In this document: one piece after another, positions 1-9,763 of the stretch
Position numbering within the stretch: position 1 is the first letter of the stretch
Layout: the number at the start of each line of letters is the position of its first letter
From: Cyclostephanos tholiformis
Lineage: Eukaryota > Bacillariophyta > Thalassiosirophyceae > Thalassiosirales > Thalassiosiraceae
NCBI GenBank assembly: GCA_036939975.1
Contig: JALLPB010000024.1
Span: 1-35,610, forward strand
Length of the DNA stretch: 35,610 nucleotides
Reading direction: 5' to 3'
The notes under the pieces: model-generated
Told to the model about the DNA's origin: nothing
Seen by the model: the letters and a program-made list of their open reading frames with translations, nothing else
Databases searched by the model: none
Made by a program: the position numbers and the translations under genes

Positions 1-8
1 AATTCCCA

Positions 9-92
9 ACCCTTATTTTACCCTTAGTTTGACCTTATTTTACCCTTATTTTACCCTTATTGAACCGTTAGTCAACCCTTAGCCAACCCTTA
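9..92. repeat. ACCCTTA array, eight units with 11-bp spacing
   Basis: Eight copies of ACCCTTA or a one-base variant begin at 9, 20, 32, 42, 53, 64, 75 and 86, so the spacing is 10-12 bp and mostly 11. The linkers are T-rich in the left part and differ later. The array ends about 125 bp before the transportin start codon and may continue beyond the window edge. It could be a phased promoter array or a short minisatellite; the sequence alone does not decide. Confidence 0.75.
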
Positions 93-216
93 CGTACGGC
101 CAGTCTCAATTGATAATAAGGCGGTAGTATTATTATCTAACAGCATAACCACACATCGTACGCGACGAACCATCGTACAGAATTATTTTTTAATTTAAAT
201 AAATACCCAATATACA

Positions 217-231
217 ATGGCCGGACAATGA
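217..231 (+). promoter_or_regulatory. uORF overlapping the transportin start codon
   Basis: A four-codon uORF (Met-Ala-Gly-Gln-stop) starts at 217 in a strong context, with A at -3 and G at +4. Its TGA at 229-231 overlaps the ATG of the transportin ORF at 228-230. This geometry fits termination-reinitiation or leaky scanning. It is only relevant if the transcript starts upstream of 217, which is not known. Confidence 0.5.
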
Positions 232-3200
232 GCCTCCATCTCCCGCCGCATCCCCCCCCGCCTAATGGCGCGGTGCTCACCCTCCTCGCCGCCCTATCGA
301 ACCACTCGCCCACGATCGCTGCCAGTGGCATCAGCAACCACCAACTGGCACTGCAAGCTCGAGACGATGCGCTCTCGGAGAGCGCCACGTCGTACGGGGA
401 TCTATGCTGCAACCTCTGTCGCGTGCTCGCTTGCCCGTCGCCGCATTTGATACCCGAGGTGGAACTTAAGAAATTCCACGATGGAGACTTGGATATGTTC
501 ACGATATGCTGTGGCTGGATGATGGACGGCGGCGGGGGGGGCGGCGACGCGTCCGAGAACGAGAAACGACGGGGCATGGCGATGTGGGGTACATTGCGAC
601 AAATGGCGGGCCTGCTCCTAAAGAACGCGCTGGTCGCGCCGCCGCTACCGCGAAACACGCCCGTGGACGCCCTGGGGCGTGTCCTGCCCGGGAATGCGGG
701 CCGGATGGAACTACCCCCAAACTGCGCGGAGGAGATCAAGCTCGGATTGCTGACGTGCATCACCGATGTCGAGGCCTCGGTCAGGGGCGCGGCGAGCACC
801 ACCATAGCGAGGACCTGCACCGCCGCGGTGCAGCTCGAAAAGAGCCTCAGGGCGTTTTGCATTAAGAATTGGTCGGACTTGATACCGTTCATACTTCAGT
901 GCATCGTCGCTGGTAACGATTCCCCGACGCCCGAGGCGGAGTGTGCCTCAATCGGGGCGCTGAATACCCTGCGCAAGTTGCTGGAGGACATTCCCAATCG
1001 CCTGGTCAGCGAATCCCCCCCGGAATCATTCCATCAGCTGGTACCCGCACTCTTGCGAAGCTTATCGTCCAATTCGGAACATCGACGAAAGGAGGCCTTG
1101 ATGTGCCTGAACGGCTTCATCTTTCCCATGCCCGGGAGTTTGGTGACGAACATGGACGGCTACCTCGGAGGACTTAGCGCTCTATCGTCCGATTCGAATC
1201 CGGACGTTCGAAAATTAGTTTGCAAGTCCATCGTCGCGCTGCTCGAGAATCGGTCCGAGTATTTACAGCCGCACATCGCGAGTATATCCGAATTCATGTT
1301 GAGGGCCACCGCGGACGATGAAACGGACGTGTCGTTGGAGGCGTGCGAGTTTTGGCTGACGTACGCCAGCCTTGACGAGGATGTTTCATGCGCCCCGGAG
1401 ATGATGGATACGATCGTGGGTCTTTTCCCCCAGCTACTGCCACAGCTGTTGAGGAGGATGGTGTATTCTCCGGAGAAGATTGAGGAGTTGATGGAGGAAA
1501 ACGCATTAGCCGAGAAGGACTGCGATGCGGAGGATAGGGGTCAGGATTTGGCACCCGTGTTTCATAAATCTCGCACTAAGGGCCAGGGCGACGATCGCGG
1601 TGGTGTCCACGGCGAAGATTCCGACGATGACGACGACGACGACGACGATATGGACGATGATGACAACGAATGGACATTGCGCAAGTGCGCCGCCGCGAGC
1701 CTAGACGCACTCGCCGGCCTCTTCGGCGCATCGAATATTTTGCCTTCCCTGTTACCGGCATTGCAAGAGGGCCTAGGGCACGACGATCAATGGATACGCG
1801 AGGCGAGTATCCTGGCATTGGGTGCGATAGCCGATGGATGCAAGGCGGAGTTAACGCCTCATCTGCCGGTGCTGCACCCGTTTTTATTACGTCAGTTGAC
1901 TGCGGTGGAGAGCACGCCGCAACTGAGATGCATAGCGGCTTGGACGCTGGCGCGGTACGCATCGTGGACCGTCGAACAGCTGGAAGGTTCAAACGGAAGG
2001 GGTGGGGACCCGACGTTGGTGGGGCAGGTGGCCGAGGCGTTTGCGTTGCGAATGCTGGACCCGCACAAGAAGGTCCAGATCGCGTTATGTTCGGCCATGG
2101 GGGTATTCGCCGAGGCGGCGGGAAGTCATCTAACCCCTTACTTGGAGCCAATCTACGGGATATTCGTTCAGGCGCTCAATAAATACGGCACGAGGAGCCG
2201 ATTGGTATTGTTCGATACGTTGGGGATCATGGCAGAGAACGTGGGGTCGGCGGTGGGCCATGGGTCGTTGCCGGGGATGTACATTCCACCACTGCTATCT
2301 CTATGGAACAGCACAGCCATCGAGAATCCGTTCGATAGGACGCTTTTGCCATTGATGGAGTGCTTGGGTAGTACTACGGTGGTATGCGGACTGAATTATC
2401 AGCCGTGGGCGCTGGAGACGTTTGACATGGCCATGTCGACTATAGAGGCGTGCACGATCATCATTTCTCATGAGGATGACTTGGGGGATATCGACGAGGA
2501 GATGACGGATCCAATAATCTGTTCTGTGGATCTCATTGACGGGTTGGTCGAAGGACTTGGACCAAACTTTGCATCGTTAGTTAACGGAAGCCCCAGATTT
2601 GGCCCGACGTTCCCCAATGTCTTGCAGTCCATCGCTGGACACATTAATACCGGCGTGCGCATGAGCGCCTTCGCGTTATTGGGTGATTTGGCAAGAAAGG
2701 CGCCGAGCCTGATAGAGGCGGGACTATCGGACCTGTTATCGGAGGCCGTGTCCTCGATAGATCCAACGCATTCAGCAATGTGCAACAACGCCGTCTGGGC
2801 CTTGGGAGAGGTGTGCGTCCGATGCGGGGACAATCCCGGACCATTGGCCCCCCACGCGGATAACTTGCTCCTGTCACTGATCCCCCTGCTGATGGGGGAC
2901 GCAGTCGACATCGACGGGAATCCCATGTCGTTATGTGGCATCAAGGAAAATGCATCCACAACCATGGGACGACTGGCGATGGTGAATCCCAACTTCGTCG
3001 CCCCCGACCTTGGCCGATTCCTGTTGGGTTGGTGCGACGGCATGACGAAAATATCGGACCCTCAGGAGCGACATGACGCATTCAAGGGATTCGTCATTGC
3101 GTTACGCGCCAATCCTAGCAGCATCCAAGCGACGGGTCATGCAGTCGGGGAGGTGGTGAACGCGATATTGTTCACGATCTTTTCGTGGCATTTACCACAC

Positions 3201-3401
3201 CTCCAGGAGGATATGCCTGATAACTTGAATTCTGATTCATACAAATTCGAGCCGTTCCCCGAGGCATATGGTGAACTCTTGGCATTATTACGACAGCTGT
3301 TACTTGATCTGAAAACATCCCTCGGTCAAGAGTGGACTGCAATCGAGGCCCAAATGCCAAAGAAAGTCATGATCTTGATGAAAGAGGTTTATCACATTTG
3401 A
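228..3401 (+). CDS. TNPO1: Transportin / karyopherin beta-2 nuclear import receptor
   Basis: This 1057-aa single-exon ORF is an all-helical HEAT-repeat importin of the transportin-1 type. These receptors carry PY-NLS cargo (hnRNPs, some ribosomal proteins) through the nuclear pore and release it on Ran-GTP binding. The match runs along the length: WTLRKCAAASLDALAGLFG, IREASILALGAIADGCK, AWTLARYASW, FALLGDLARKAPSLI and CNNAVWALGEVCVRCG are all recognisable transportin signatures. Residues about 465-483 form a nearly pure Asp stretch directly before the WTLRKC helix; this is the place of the acidic H8 loop that couples Ran binding to cargo release. Extra low-complexity residues (Gly-rich, about 100-108) are inserted near the N-terminus. 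Family members are about 850-900 aa, so this one is enlarged. The start at 228 is the first in-frame ATG before the first HEAT helix. SHMT begins only 216 bp downstream on the same strand. Confidence 0.93.
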   Translation: MSLHLPPHPPPPNGAVLTLLAALSNHSPTIAASGISNHQLALQARDDALSESATSYGDLCCNLCRVLACPSPHLIPEVELKKFHDGDLDMFTICCGWMMDGGGGGGDASENEKRRGMAMWGTLRQMAGLLLKNALVAPPLPRNTPVDALGRVLPGNAGRMELPPNCAEEIKLGLLTCITDVEASVRGAASTTIARTCTAAVQLEKSLRAFCIKNWSDLIPFILQCIVAGNDSPTPEAECASIGALNTLRKLLEDIPNRLVSESPPESFHQLVPALLRSLSSNSEHRRKEALMCLNGFIFPMPGSLVTNMDGYLGGLSALSSDSNPDVRKLVCKSIVALLENRSEYLQPHIASISEFMLRATADDETDVSLEACEFWLTYASLDEDVSCAPEMMDTIVGLFPQLLPQLLRRMVYSPEKIEELMEENALAEKDCDAEDRGQDLAPVFHKSRTKGQGDDRGGVHGEDSDDDDDDDDDMDDDDNEWTLRKCAAASLDALAGLFGASNILPSLLPALQEGLGHDDQWIREASILALGAIADGCKAELTPHLPVLHPFLLRQLTAVESTPQLRCIAAWTLARYASWTVEQLEGSNGRGGDPTLVGQVAEAFALRMLDPHKKVQIALCSAMGVFAEAAGSHLTPYLEPIYGIFVQALNKYGTRSRLVLFDTLGIMAENVGSAVGHGSLPGMYIPPLLSLWNSTAIENPFDRTLLPLMECLGSTTVVCGLNYQPWALETFDMAMSTIEACTIIISHEDDLGDIDEEMTDPIICSVDLIDGLVEGLGPNFASLVNGSPRFGPTFPNVLQSIAGHINTGVRMSAFALLGDLARKAPSLIEAGLSDLLSEAVSSIDPTHSAMCNNAVWALGEVCVRCGDNPGPLAPHADNLLLSLIPLLMGDAVDIDGNPMSLCGIKENASTTMGRLAMVNPNFVAPDLGRFLLGWCDGMTKISDPQERHDAFKGFVIALRANPSSIQATGHAVGEVVNAILFTIFSWHLPHLQEDMPDNLNSDSYKFEPFPEAYGELLALLRQLLLDLKTSLGQEWTAIEAQMPKKVMILMKEVYHI

Positions 3402-3617
3402 TTATAAAATAATGTCATCAGCCTATTTTTATCGCTTCTGGTATTTTTTACTCAGCATATTATTTTTTTCATCTGGTGTCCAATCAGCAACGTATTCCTA
3501 CTATGGATCATACCAAGTTTGGATTTCTCTATTTCTTTTTTGGCCTTTTTTTTCTGCGTCATTCCATCACACCCACCGGCTAACATCATCTCTCTCACAT
3601 AACCCTCCTCACGAAGA

Positions 3618-5671
3618 ATGACAGTGCGAAGACGTAATAATCCCTCCTCCAATCATCGAGGATCCGCCACGACGAAGATGATGGCCGCACTGGCAACGGT
3701 GGCGGCCGCGGTGCTAGGCACGACTCCGGTTTCATCGTTTTCGCCGTCCATCGTCCCCCCGCCGCCCCCCGGGAGCGGGGGCGCGACGATGATGCGTGGG
3801 GGGGGTAAGAGAAGCGGCGGTCGCGTGTTCGATGATGGCATGGTATGTACTTGCATCATGTCATCCTCCTGCCCGCCCGAGGTCGACTCCACTTCATCGT
3901 CCTCGACGCATGCCCCCGATGACGAATATCGCGGTCCTGCTGCTAGTCGTCAACTGGCCTCGATCGATCCGGAATTAAATCGACTGATACGACTCGAGGA
4001 CGAACGACAGAGACTCGGATTGGAATTGATCGCGTCCGAGAATTTTGTAAGTTTGGCGGTCAGGGAGGCATTGGGCAGCTGTTTGACGAATAAGTACAGC
4101 GAGGGTCAGGGTGAGCTATGGGATTTTATTTTCCTTTCGTTTGCTTCTTTTCCAGCTTTCCTTCCGTGGAGATTGGAAAATAAATGATCGAGAGAGAGGA
4201 GGCGTGCATCGATGTCGGTGCTGGCTGACTTCTTTGAGTGTATGTGCATTTTTCTCATTTCACCTGTGGAACGATGTCGCTGATCCCATGTTATCACCGC
4301 CCCCTGTTTTTGTTTCAAACCTTGACTCGGGGGGGCCTGACAAATTTTCGGCGATGGTGCACCCCCCCGAAAAAAATAGTGGGAAAGCGATATTACGGTG
4401 GCAACGAGCATATCGATGAGATAGAATCGTTATGCATGGAGCGGGCTCTACGTCTGTTCGGGCTAAATGGCAACGAGTGGGGCGTCAACGTCCAACCGTA
4501 TTCCGGCTCGCCCGCGAATTTCGCGACCTATACCGCATTATTGGAACCCCACGATCGCATCATGGGACTCGATTTGCCGAGCGGTGGACATCTCACCCAC
4601 GGATTTAGGACGAAAAAACGCAAGGTAAGCGCGACATCTGTATACTTCGAGTCGATGCCGTACGTTGTCGATCCGACATCGGGACTCATCGATTACGACG
4701 ACATGGAACGACGGGCGGAAATGTTCATGCCAAAATTGCTAATCGCGGGTGGGAGCGCCTACGTCCGCGAGTGGGACTATGCCCGCATGCGACGGATAGC
4801 AGACTCCATCGGGGCGTACCTAATGGTAGATATGGCGCACATTTCCGGCCTAGTAGCGGCCAAAGTTGCCAAATCGCCGTTCGAATACGCCGACGTCGTG
4901 ACCAGCACGACGCACAAGACTCTACGTGGACCGCGTTCGGGTATGATATTCGCGCGCAAGGATTATATGGAACGCATCGATCGCGCGGTCTTCCCGATGT
5001 TACAGGGCGGCCCGCACAATCACCAGATCGCGGCCCTCGCCGTGGCTCTGCATGAGGCGTCGACGCCGGAATTCGCGAATTACGCGAAAAACGTTATTGA
5101 CAACGCGAGATCCCTCGGCGACGGATTGTTGAGGCGGGGATATCGACTCGTGACGGGTGGGACGGACAATCACATCGTGCTCTGGGACGTGCGATCTGTG
5201 ACCACCACATCCCCGGGTAGCGGTAAGACGATGACGGGATCGAAGGTCGAGCGGGTATTGGAGTTGGCGGGGATGACTGCCAACAAAAATAGTGTACCGG
5301 GGGATACATCTGCGATCAACCCCGGTGGCGTGAGGCTGGGCACGCCGGCGCTCACGACTCGCGGGCTCGGCGTTCGTGATTTCGACGTGGTGGCGGAGTT
5401 CCTGCACAGAGGTTGCATACTCGCGGTAAGAGTGCAGGAATTTGCCGCCGCCAAGAAAGAAGAGGAGGAGGAAGAGGAGGAGGAGGGAGGATTAAAAAGC
5501 GGCGGAGTCAATGGCAGAGGTGAAGCGGGGGATGGAGGAGTGAGTGGAAAGGTATCGTTACGAGAGTTCGAGGCAACGTTGAAGGGGGACGATGAATTGA
5601 TGATGGAGCTGAACGCGCTGAGAGACGATGTGGAGGCATTCTCATCCGGCTTTGACATGCCGGGTAATTGA
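3618..5671 (+). CDS. SHMT: Serine hydroxymethyltransferase, probably plastid-targeted
   Basis: Two exons, 3618-4110 and 4380-5671, give 594 aa; the 269-nt intron is GT-AG, phase 1. The junction restores [17 protein letters not shown], matching the family's SEGxxGxRYYGGNE. The enzyme converts serine plus tetrahydrofolate to glycine plus 5,10-methylene-THF using PLP. Visible motifs are [31 protein letters not shown] and [12 protein letters not shown] with the PLP lysine near residue 344, then [14 protein letters not shown]. The N-terminus carries a hydrophobic segment (about 21-36) followed by VSSFSP, resembling the ASAFAP cleavage motif of diatom plastid proteins. Targeting is inferred; a mitochondrial or secretory role cannot be excluded. 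Met21 (3678) is an alternative start that fits a signal peptide better. A Glu-rich, Gly-rich insertion (genomic 5450-5550) sits near the C-terminus and is not typical of the family. Confidence 0.93.
4327..4370 (+). other. G7/C7 hairpin just before the SHMT intron acceptor
   Basis: TCGGGGGGG at 4327-4335 and CCCCCCCGA at 4362-4370 form a perfect 9-bp inverted repeat with a 26-nt loop inside the SHMT intron. The acceptor AG is at 4378-4379, eight bases past the stem. A fold here would sequester the end of the intron and could affect acceptor choice. Confidence 0.55.
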
Positions 5672-6281
5672 AAAACAAAGATCCGTTATTGGAATGCATT
5701 GCATTTTCTGTCAATAACTTATTTACGAGGTGTGTCGTTTTGGTCGACGTGAAACCTAATGCTATATCGGAAACAAATCTCTGTGTTGTTAGGAAATGTT
5801 CGTGACATCATCACTGGTGGTAAATCTTGATTATTGGAGTTGAGCCTCCCAAAATTCACTGATATGAACGTTTGCCAACTGTACCTTACAACCCAGCACT
5901 GCCGGGCATGACATCATAGCAGGAATTAGCTATATTTCAATTTTTGAATGTTCGAACATTCCCATTTGAAGCCTATCCAAAGTTAATTCCCGCCCTGATA
6001 GAACATTGAAATTAAATTGGCGAGATGACTTGGTAAGTTTGTGTCCTCGTTAGCAAAGCAATCACACGCAATTGTGTCCACTCCTCATCTGCCATCGCAT
6101 CGATGTCATTGATATAGTGTTTCAGACCGTCTCCTGCGTTATCTGCCGGCTAGAATATTAGTTATGCATGAACCATACGAAATAAATTAGAATTGATATA
6201 TGACTAATTTTGAACTACATATCGTACGTGCTTTACATTTTGGCCAACTGTACAAAGTTAGACAGCTCAACATGACATAAC
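5672..6281. other. Convergent intergenic region between SHMT and PAP/fibrillin
   Basis: About 610 bases separate the two 3' ends. I see no ORF with support and no tRNA-like structure. The one notable element is a perfect 16-bp palindrome, GAATGTTCGAACATTC, at 5946-5961, which could form a short hairpin in either transcript or be a dimeric binding site. Confidence 0.5.
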
Positions 6282-7376
6282 CTATATCCGAGTTTGGATG
6301 AACCAATTCCCGCTGTCGGTGGTGTGCATGCGTAGGGTACTGTCCACATATCTCAGCCGGAGATAGGGCCCAGCAATTCTTTCTTCCTTGACCTTGCCCC
6401 TCGAGGCGATCCATCGTATCAACTTGCTGGGCAAGCGTACGGATATCTCGCCGAATAGACGGGGGAAGCGCGATTTTCTAATTATTTTGACTGCACGGAA
6501 GGTCAATGCGATGTCGGTATCCGAGGTGGGCTCGCCCTCGACCACCACGCGCAGGCCCCTCAACTTGCCCCTCTCGAAGTCGATAACATTCGTCAACGTA
6601 CCATACTCGGGGTCGATCACCTGACTGGTGCTAACGATGCCACGTTTTTCCGTCTCGGGGAAACTCGCGTCGGCGGCGGTCGTGAAAAGGAGCTTCCAAA
6701 CACCTCCCAACTTCGATTCCGCCGACGACGCGCTTCCGTAGTTCTTGAATCCTAGGGTGGGTATCGGGGTGGGATTGAGTAGCGAGAGCTGCTCCGCGAT
6801 TTCGACGACCCTATCTCCACCGTACGCTCCCACGTCGAGTTTCGTTTGGCGGAAGGAATCGGAGGATAGGATCCCTTCGTCCGGGGGGGATCGTGCTCCC
6901 CCCTTGGTCTTCGAAATTTTTCGCACGATCCTGCGCAGGAGACGCATCGCGTAACCTCTGTCGTCGTTTTCTTTTTCCGGCCCGCTGGCCGAAACGTCGT
7001 CGAAACGCTCGACGGATATTCCTCCTTCCGCCGCCACTCGTTCGATGGCATCGGCTTTAGCCCTCGTCTCGCGATAGGCGTCGGCGGCGACGAGTAGGCG
7101 AGACTTCAACTCCTCTCGCAGGAGATCGACCGTATCGTTCGTGGCGTATATTAGATTGTTGGACCTCGTCGCGTCGGGGCGAATGTCGTGATCGTGGATC
7201 GTGCCTAACAGCAGCGAAGACGATGAAGACGATGATGCAGTCGCTTGGTGCGGTGCATGTCGAAAGGAGGAAGGACCGACGAAGGTGGTAGGGGTTGCGA
7301 ACCACGAGGTCCCGCCCGCGTGAGGGGCACGCGCGAGCAACGTTAAAAAAGGAAGATGACGGATAGTGGTCTTCAT
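6282..7376 (-). CDS. PAP/fibrillin-family plastid lipid-associated protein
   Basis: From the first ATG (7376) the product is 364 aa; the ORF extends to 7406 only through a TTG. Fibrillins are lipocalin-like proteins of plastoglobules, thylakoids and stroma that bind or scaffold lipids and quinones. The family signature begins at GGVWKLLFTTAADASFPETE, with VIDPEYGTLTNVIDF in the middle and the closing strands YLRLRYVDSTLRMHTTDSGN, which matches the usual YLD-DLRI-RGD-GN ending. The N-terminal 25 or so residues are hydrophobic and followed by TSWFATP, a plausible ASAFAP-type plastid signal. A helical segment with DTVDLLREELKSRLL and a basic linker precede the domain. It is convergent with SHMT and divergent from the uS8 gene, about 850 bp away. 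The subgroup is not resolved. Confidence 0.85.
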   Translation of the reverse strand: MKTTIRHLPFLTLLARAPHAGGTSWFATPTTFVGPSSFRHAPHQATASSSSSSSLLLGTIHDHDIRPDATRSNNLIYATNDTVDLLREELKSRLLVAADAYRETRAKADAIERVAAEGGISVERFDDVSASGPEKENDDRGYAMRLLRRIVRKISKTKGGARSPPDEGILSSDSFRQTKLDVGAYGGDRVVEIAEQLSLLNPTPIPTLGFKNYGSASSAESKLGGVWKLLFTTAADASFPETEKRGIVSTSQVIDPEYGTLTNVIDFERGKLRGLRVVVEGEPTSDTDIALTFRAVKIIRKSRFPRLFGEISVRLPSKLIRWIASRGKVKEERIAGPYLRLRYVDSTLRMHTTDSGNWFIQTRI

Positions 7377-8226
7377 CTCTTGTATGACAAGGCAACGATG
7401 GAACAACCGTTTCGTAATTGCGTAATACTGCAGAACTCTGCGTGACTCTGTCTGTCAGATTTTTATGAGAGCGTGAGGAGGAGATATGTTTTTTATTATG
7501 AATGATAAACACGAAGAGGATGACTGAGCACGATTCTCTCCATGCTGAATGAGTTGGCTAGGTGGGATCGACGATTTCTTTTGGCGGGAGAGACTGCGCC
7601 AATATTAGTCTCAATTATCTAGTTCCTCTCTAGGTAGGTAAGTCTGCTTCGTCTGGCCTTTGAGGGGACGTTCTTTTCCAGAACCCCCCCTCACCTCATT
7701 TCACCACAGCCTCACACGATCCCCCTCGCGCGGCGACCTCACAAAAATGCCTCTGCTATCCACCACACACAACCGGCCACACCAGTGACCACTCTATCGT
7801 TGCCAATAAAGCTAAGCCAAACAAATAAAAATTTCAAGGTGCGATACACCCCGACGATTTTCACTTTCATTTAAAGTGCCATAGCGTCTGCGGCGAAAAT
7901 GCTAGGCGCCGTGGTTGGGGGGGTTAGGGGTCGGAGGGGGGGCAATTGTGCTCGCCTTGTCCTGGCCCTTGATGACAGGAGCTTGCGTTGTCTGTCGACC
8001 AGTATTTGTGTCCTTTCATCGATCTCCGTTTCACTTTCTAGTCCACCCGAAATGCCGATTATTGCTTTAAGGGGATGTTCTTCGCGGAGACGAAACGTTG
8101 TTCGGGTGTCTCGTCGATGTTCCCCCCTCGCGCATTCTTTTGCATATGGCATTCGTGGCGTCGCTAACCCCCCACATTCCTTTTGCCATCGTTTCCCCCC
8201 CTCCCCACTCCCCCCATCGACTTAAG
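7377..8226. promoter_or_regulatory. Shared divergent upstream region of PAP/fibrillin and RPS15A
   Basis: About 850 bases separate the two start codons. The region next to RPS15A is pyrimidine-rich (C and T runs just before the ATG at 8227), as is common for ribosomal protein genes. Short ORFs on both strands here have biased, repetitive composition and no recognisable similarity. No TATA-like element can be assigned with confidence; part may be 5' UTR. Confidence 0.4.
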
Positions 8227-9154
8227 ATGGTGCGCATGTCAGTCCTCGCCGATTGTTTGAAGACAATCACAAACGCCGAAAAGCGCGGCAAGCGCCAGGT
8301 ACTGATCAGACCCTCGAGCAAGGTCATTATCAAATTCCTGCAATGCATGCAGCAGAACGGTGAGTGATCATCGGTGTGTGTCACCCGAAAAAATGATGAT
8401 GACGGGCCGTCGTGGGATTTCACGAGCGGCGCGTGTGTTTGACTATAGTTCGTACGTCGGGAGGGAGCGACTGCGGAGATTTTATATATCCGCCCCGTCC
8501 CAGGACGTGCATGATAAGGGAGCCCCACCCCAATTTTTTCCGATGTGTTTTGTTAGCGCCGTCCCTGCCCCGCTGTTATTTTATTAAGCGTGCAGCGTAC
8601 GTGCCTGCAATGACCCAATTCCTATCGAGGGGGATCGCTCCCGATAATTCAAGGAGGGAAATACTTCCCACCCTCAGATGACTACACTCACGGCATTTAT
8701 TCCCGGGGGGGGGGGGAGTTAACACCTCCTCTCTCCCTCCTTCGACTTATTATGACCGCCTGTTCATCTGTGACATCCCCCCTCTTTACTAATCACACCG
8801 TCATTTTTTTTTCGTCTTCACGTCCCCATCATCATCCTATATTCTTGCACGCGTAATAATATCATGTTATAAAACTCGTCGATCGACGATCAAGGCTACA
8901 TTGGCGAATTCGAAATCGTCGACGATCACCGCGCGCAGAAGATCGTAATCGAGCTGAATGGACGCCTCAACAAGTGCGGCGTCATCTCCCCAAGGTTCGA
9001 CGTGGCAGTCGACGAGATCGAGAAGTGGATCGTATCCCTGCTCCCGTCCCGTCAATTCGGACACATCATCCTATCGACCACGTACGGCATCATGACGCAC
9101 GAGGAGGCGAGGAGGAAGAAGACGGGGGGGAAAATCCTCGGCTTTTTTTATTGA
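8227..9154 (+). CDS. RPS15A: 40S ribosomal protein S15a (uS8)
   Basis: Two exons, 8227-8359 and 8895-9154, join to exactly 130 aa, the normal length of eukaryotic uS8. The protein binds 18S rRNA in the small-subunit body and is needed for early 40S assembly. Exon 1 encodes [20 protein letters not shown] and continues to CMQQNG; exon 2 continues YIGEFEIIDDHR-like sequence (here [11 protein letters not shown]), [14 protein letters not shown] and ends GGKILGFFY. The intron is GT-AG, phase 1, 535 nt, the longest in the window, and contains a run of 12 G at 8705-8716. A first-exon intron near the start codon is typical of ribosomal protein genes. Neither exon is long enough to stand out as a simple ORF, but the spliced identity is unambiguous. 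Confidence 0.96.
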
Positions 9155-9763
9155 GGTTAATGATCCCGCGTCGTACGCCCCCCTCGAGCGAGGCGGGAGA
9201 TTCCCCCATAGATTATTAATACTTGGCAATATTAAACGTTTGTTGGTGTCATCCCCGGAAGAATACAATTATACAGTTGTTATCCACCCGTGGAATTAAG
9301 ATTTTATCGTGAGGCTGTCAGGTAGGTCTCGTCTCATTTCCTTGTCTCGTGGGCGCATGCTTCGAAAGTCCGTTTGTTGTTCCCCAGACTGAACACGAAC
9401 GGTTGATGACGCTGCTGAGAGATGAAGGACTCTATGAACTATTTATTCAATCCGTTTCCCACATGATGTAGAGATGGAGAAGATGATGGAATAGTTACAC
9501 AAAATGCATTTTCCCCATATATATTATATTATTACGTTGTACTCGCACGAGCCGGCGATGTCTGACCGTCAACAGATTTTATTCCCAACCACACACACAC
9601 ACCGGACGAAGGGAAAGACTATGGGTAGACCGCGAGCACTCTCTTTGCAACATCGATCTCACAACATCGATCGCTTTTATTATATTCATTAAAACCCCCT
9701 TACCAAAAATATAAATAATATACCCAAGCGATAAATACTAGGTAGTACTACCGCAAAGCAACA
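9155..9763. other. Intergenic region upstream of UTP6
   Basis: About 610 bases with no supported gene. It holds a short CA microsatellite near 9590 and an AT-rich stretch near 9520-9540. A perfect 12-bp palindrome, GGTAGTACTACC, at 9741-9752 ends 11 bases before the UTP6 ATG and would lie in the 5' UTR or core promoter. Confidence 0.5.

Noticed and set aside
137..892. 251-codon minus-strand ORF over the transportin N-terminus
   Set aside because: It opposes the conserved HEAT-repeat frame, has a Ser/Pro/Arg-rich shadow composition and no similarity.
4111..4379. Second coding exon extending left to 4238 in the SHMT frame
   Set aside because: Starting translation at 4238 would lose the essential N-terminal SHMT region, while splicing 4110 to 4380 rebuilds the exact family motif.
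7376..7406. Ten-residue N-terminal extension of the PAP/fibrillin ORF
   Set aside because: It opens with TTG; the ATG at 7376 is followed directly by a signal-peptide-like hydrophobic stretch.
7871..8225. Short ORFs on both strands just upstream of RPS15A
   Set aside because: Their composition follows the C/T and G-rich leader; no domain, and they overlap the likely promoter or 5' UTR.
8360..8894. C/D-box snoRNA in the RPS15A intron
   Set aside because: An ATGATGA box-C-like word is present near 8394, but I see no CTGA box D at a suitable distance and no terminal stem.
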